From: Blautia argi
GTDB lineage: Bacteria; Bacillota; Clostridia; Lachnospirales; Lachnospiraceae
DNA length: 64,000 nt
Assembly: GCF_003287895.1 (NCBI RefSeq)
Contig: NZ_CP030280.1
Location: forward strand, 2,796,501-2,860,500
Reading direction: 5' to 3'
Numbering within the stretch: position 1 is the stretch's first letter; each line of letters starts with the position of its first letter. The notes beneath the pieces were generated by a model. The model saw only the letters and a list, made by a program, of their open reading frames with translations, did not search any database and was not told the origin of the DNA. The position numbers and the translations under genes were made by a program. Of this stretch, positions 61,175-64,000 are shown piece by piece.

Positions 61175-62707
61175 TTATTCCGTCACAACTAGATACCAGG
61201 ATGTTCCACTTTCACTTAAATTTGTTTGCTGACACCACTCACCATCTGCTGAAGAATTATTTCTAACGCCTAAATACAATCCACTCAATCGATTTTTTAA
61301 AGCATATGAACCATCATCCTTTTCAATCACTTCCCACATCTGGTTCCATCCTTGATTATATTCATACTGTATAATAGATGCCCCCACCTGCGTGGACATA
61401 GAATTCACATCCAAAACAAGACCACTGTTCTTGTTCTTTATAATATAATAGTTTCCATCTACCTGCTCAAATATCCATTTTGGGCTGTTCCATCCACCAT
61501 ACGTATATTGTTCTATACTCGCATTGTTATCCTGGGACCCCTGACATACGTTAAATGCTTTCTGACTATTCACGTTATAAAACTCATATGAGCACTCATT
61601 TGATAAGAATGTCGTACCCGTTTTGAAAGCATTTAAAGCATCTGTAAATCTAAGTGTATTTGAAGAAACTTCTTCAGTCGCACCTAATGTGTAACCATCT
61701 GGTAAATACTGTGAATTTGCTTCTGGTTCCCAATAGAAAACGCCAATGCCTTTATTTCCAGGCACAGTATTCAAGGCATTTATTTCTTTACGAAGCAGTT
61801 CATAGGTTTTAGCTGCATCAGTTTCCACCTCGCCAGTTTCACAAATCATTACTTCTTTCTCGTATTTTGTTGCCATATTGTATAGATTTACTGCAACATT
61901 TTCAATCTCATCTCCACCTGTCCAATACGGGTAGTAGGAAAGTCCTACTACATCGGTTTTTCCTCCGCATTTTGTAATAAAATTACTAAAAAACCATTCA
62001 AAATGTAAAATACCACTTCCATGTGTCAAATGTGTAACTACTTTTGAATTCGGGCTTACAGCCTTCACTGCATCATATCCACTATTTAAAAATGCCGTAA
62101 GTTGCTCGAAATCACCCGTTTGATTACTTCCATAGGGATATAGAACACCATAGCTCACTTCGTTGCCAACCTGCACCCATTCAGGAGTTATTCCATTTTC
62201 TCCCAAAAAATTCATTATATAGTATGTATAATCATATACATATTTTTCAATTTCTTTTGCTGAAGCCCCCGACCATTGTTCAGGTATATCCTGGCATAAA
62301 GGATCTGCAAAATGGTCACTATAATGAAATACAAGCATGATTTTCATACCTAGATTTTTGGCTCTTTGCGCAGTATATAACAACCCTTGAGTATCACAAT
62401 ATCCCAAAAGACATGTTGTTCCATCAGGTTTTGTCCAAACAAAATCTGTCTCCGGATTTACAAAAACCCTTAATCGAACCGCATTAATGCCTTTATTCTT
62501 TAACACAGACAACGCATCATCGACATTTCCGTCCTCATTCAAATATTGTATCCCCTGATTTTCCATTTGACTTAACCACCCAATATCCGCACCGTATACA
62601 ATATCATTATCTTGCTGATTTGATGCATGAGTTGTTACCGGCAAAACCATTACTGCTAAAAGCGCACTCATTACTAATGAAACTATTTTCTTATATAGCT
62701 TTTTCAT
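61175..62707 (-). CDS. Secreted GH53 endo-beta-1,4-galactanase with ricin-type lectin domain
   Basis: 510 residues. A signal peptide (residues 1-28, KKIVSLVMSALLAVMVLPV, cut near HAS) is followed by the GH53 barrel: YGADIGWLSQMENQG, the acid/base Glu in VQVGNEVSYG (about 184), SYYPYW and the nucleophile Glu in MICETGE (about 287). A C-terminal RICIN/CBM13-like domain (about 375-510, repeats such as YYIIKNKNSGLVLDV, YALKNRLSGLYLGV) should bind sugar. The enzyme cuts type I arabinogalactan outside the cell. It starts 4 bp after the GH2 gene. Confidence 0.93.
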   Translation of the reverse strand: MKKLYKKIVSLVMSALLAVMVLPVTTHASNQQDNDIVYGADIGWLSQMENQGIQYLNEDGNVDDALSVLKNKGINAVRLRVFVNPETDFVWTKPDGTTCLLGYCDTQGLLYTAQRAKNLGMKIMLVFHYSDHFADPLCQDIPEQWSGASAKEIEKYVYDYTYYIMNFLGENGITPEWVQVGNEVSYGVLYPYGSNQTGDFEQLTAFLNSGYDAVKAVSPNSKVVTHLTHGSGILHFEWFFSNFITKCGGKTDVVGLSYYPYWTGGDEIENVAVNLYNMATKYEKEVMICETGEVETDAAKTYELLRKEINALNTVPGNKGIGVFYWEPEANSQYLPDGYTLGATEEVSSNTLRFTDALNAFKTGTTFLSNECSYEFYNVNSQKAFNVCQGSQDNNASIEQYTYGGWNSPKWIFEQVDGNYYIIKNKNSGLVLDVNSMSTQVGASIIQYEYNQGWNQMWEVIEKDDGSYALKNRLSGLYLGVRNNSSADGEWCQQTNLSESGTSWYLVVTE

Positions 62708-62711
62708 GCCG

Positions 62712-64000
62712 CTAGCTCACTTCTATTTTTCTTACTACATCTTCGCATCCATTTGCTGAAATTGTTACTGTAATGATTCCAGATTCATGTCCGGCTCTTA
62801 CACATGCCATCGCATCTCCATCAAATGTATTACAACATCTGTCAAAATAATCTTCTTCATTAGACGGATTACTACTTCCAAGACCTTGTAATTTACCTGC
62901 ACCATCAACAGATACCGTAATCTGTTTTATTTCTTGCTGGTTCGTTTTTCCACTTTCATCACAAAGCGTAATGTTCAGATAACACAGATCTTGTCCATTG
63001 GCAGTAAGCACTTTTTTATCCATTTTCACATCAAGAGTTGTTGATTTCTTAGCTGTTTCCAATGAATATCGTCCCCGTTCCATTCCATTCACATAGTCAA
63101 TTGCCATCAATGTTCCTGCTTGATACGGCACGGTAAATTCAGCCATATATTGGTTTTCTTTTCCAGCTTTTTTTCTCCCCAGACTCTCATCGTTCAGAAA
63201 GAGTTCTACTTCTTCTGCGTCAGAATAGACATCGACACTTGCAGAAGTACCTTCGTATCCAGTCCACGTCCAGCTGGAAATATTATCTTTAAACATCCAC
63301 GGAGTTTTCGATGGAGTCTGTCCATTACGATCAACTCGTTCAACCGCAATATATGGTTCATGCCTTAATCCATATACAACTTCACGATAATAACTGATTG
63401 GTCTTCGTACCCCTGTAATTGTGATATCCCCAATATATGCCAGACGATCCGGATAGACACTGCCAAAATTCTTTGTTCCATCGTAATAAAAAATACCACA
63501 GCCTGCTTCTCCGAGATAATCATATCCTGTCCAGGTAAAATCTCCTATAATATGAGAATAATCCTCTACCAATGTCCACAATCTGAATATATCTGCTGGA
63601 AATGTTTCCGTTCCCACTACCGCTTTATTCGGATGTAGCTGTGCCTCTAACACATGGCGTCCTGTCATGTAATTTAATCCTACAATATCTGTCGCATCAC
63701 TTACTCCTGCAATAGCTTCTGATAATTTAGGATGTGCTGCAAATGCGTCTCCTGCCTCACCAGACATGAACTCCATGATTCCATTGAGTGCATTGCTTCC
63801 CATGGATTGCCCTTGATTGTCACCGCTATTCCCTTCATCTTTTCGTTTAATCAATGGAGCCACATCTCTCATAATTTCAAATAGTCTGGCTCCTGCCGCA
63901 TTTAACCCATTCACGCCACAAGTCGTAAATCGTGTATCATCTAGTTCATGTAGTTTCTTACAAAGCATCCGGCTGATTTCAACTCCACGCGTTGTTCCGA
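62712..64000 (-). CDS. GH2 beta-galactosidase, C-terminal part (runs off the right edge)
   Basis: About 429 residues are visible; the frame remains open to base 64000, so the N-terminal sugar-binding and sandwich domains lie outside. KKLHELDDTRFTTCGVN follows the (unseen) acid/base Glu, IVGLNY and the nucleophile Glu in VVGTETFPAD are present, then FTWTGYDYLGEAG. A C-terminal domain set (DUF4982-like VELFLNDESLGRKK, then an Ig-like domain from about residue 310) follows. It probably trims galacto-oligosaccharides made by the GH53 enzyme encoded just downstream. Confidence 0.92.
   Translation of the reverse strand, partial: GTTRGVEISRMLCKKLHELDDTRFTTCGVNGLNAAGARLFEIMRDVAPLIKRKDEGNSGDNQGQSMGSNALNGIMEFMSGEAGDAFAAHPKLSEAIAGVSDATDIVGLNYMTGRHVLEAQLHPNKAVVGTETFPADIFRLWTLVEDYSHIIGDFTWTGYDYLGEAGCGIFYYDGTKNFGSVYPDRLAYIGDITITGVRRPISYYREVVYGLRHEPYIAVERVDRNGQTPSKTPWMFKDNISSWTWTGYEGTSASVDVYSDAEEVELFLNDESLGRKKAGKENQYMAEFTVPYQAGTLMAIDYVNGMERGRYSLETAKKSTTLDVKMDKKVLTANGQDLCYLNITLCDESGKTNQQEIKQITVSVDGAGKLQGLGSSNPSNEEDYFDRCCNTFDGDAMACVRAGHESGIITVTISANGCEDVVRKIEVS

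Overview
The window reads as a chromosomal segment of a spore-forming, low-GC Gram-positive anaerobe, most likely a gut Lachnospiraceae member (Blautia/Ruminococcus-like). This placement is inferred from gene content: a yabP-yabQ-divIC-spoIIE-tilS-hpt-ftsH cluster, a CotS-type protein, a proline T-box in front of an archaeal-type proS, a DUF4250 gene, and plant and host glycan hydrolases. No rRNA, CRISPR array or intact prophage was seen. Most genes lie on the minus strand.

Layout. 1-6.3 kb: a YesM/YesN-type two-component pair whose regulator is frameshifted, a GH30 hydrolase, a DegV protein facing a TetR regulator, and tRNA-Tyr/tRNA-Leu. 6.5-22.4 kb: a GH13 alpha-glucan hydrolase, then the conserved sporulation/division/housekeeping block, phosphoglucomutase, a CotS-like protein, cca and proS with its T-box. 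22.5-30.1 kb: a complete BceRS-BceAB-type peptide-antibiotic detoxification module with a matching operator, a DUF4250 gene, and clpB broken by two frameshifts below a degenerate CIRCE/promoter. 30.2-33.7 kb: a small accessory island with an integrase tail, a transposase tail, divergent Crp/Fnr and 4Fe-4S genes around a perfect palindrome, a cupin and a DUF6512 membrane protein. 33.9-42.5 kb: a sucrose/fructan locus (two permeases, binding lipoprotein, frameshifted GH32, fructokinase, divergent LacI regulator) and an MFS transporter. 42.6-43.7 kb: tRNA-Leu, a gene fragment, a hairpin repeat and a six-tRNA array. 44-51.3 kb: housekeeping (phosphodiesterases, RdgB, THUMP methyltransferase, rhodanese, a small Asn-rich protein, a candidate small RNA, DUF1700, aminotransferase, ABC exporter).

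51.4-59.8 kb is a defence region. It holds the deleted remains of a type III Wadjet-like system (jetA 5' part joined to jetD pieces), a compact AlwI-type restriction-modification operon with two adenine methyltransferases plus an unrecognised nuclease-like fourth gene, and an IS66 element with an 8-bp target duplication and an amber codon in its transposase. 60-64 kb: two small membrane proteins, an IS3-type transposase tail, a long palindrome, and a galactan-degrading pair (GH53, GH2) that runs off the right edge.

The most interesting items are the four-gene AlwI-type operon with its accessory EVR-motif protein, the collapsed Wadjet locus beside it, a dispersed hairpin repeat present twice, a Spo0A-box promoter with 21-bp spacing before spoIIE, and a predicted small RNA. 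Several otherwise intact genes carry 1-2 nt indels (yesN, clpB twice, GH32). Two of these lie in T runs, so sequencing error must be weighed against real decay.
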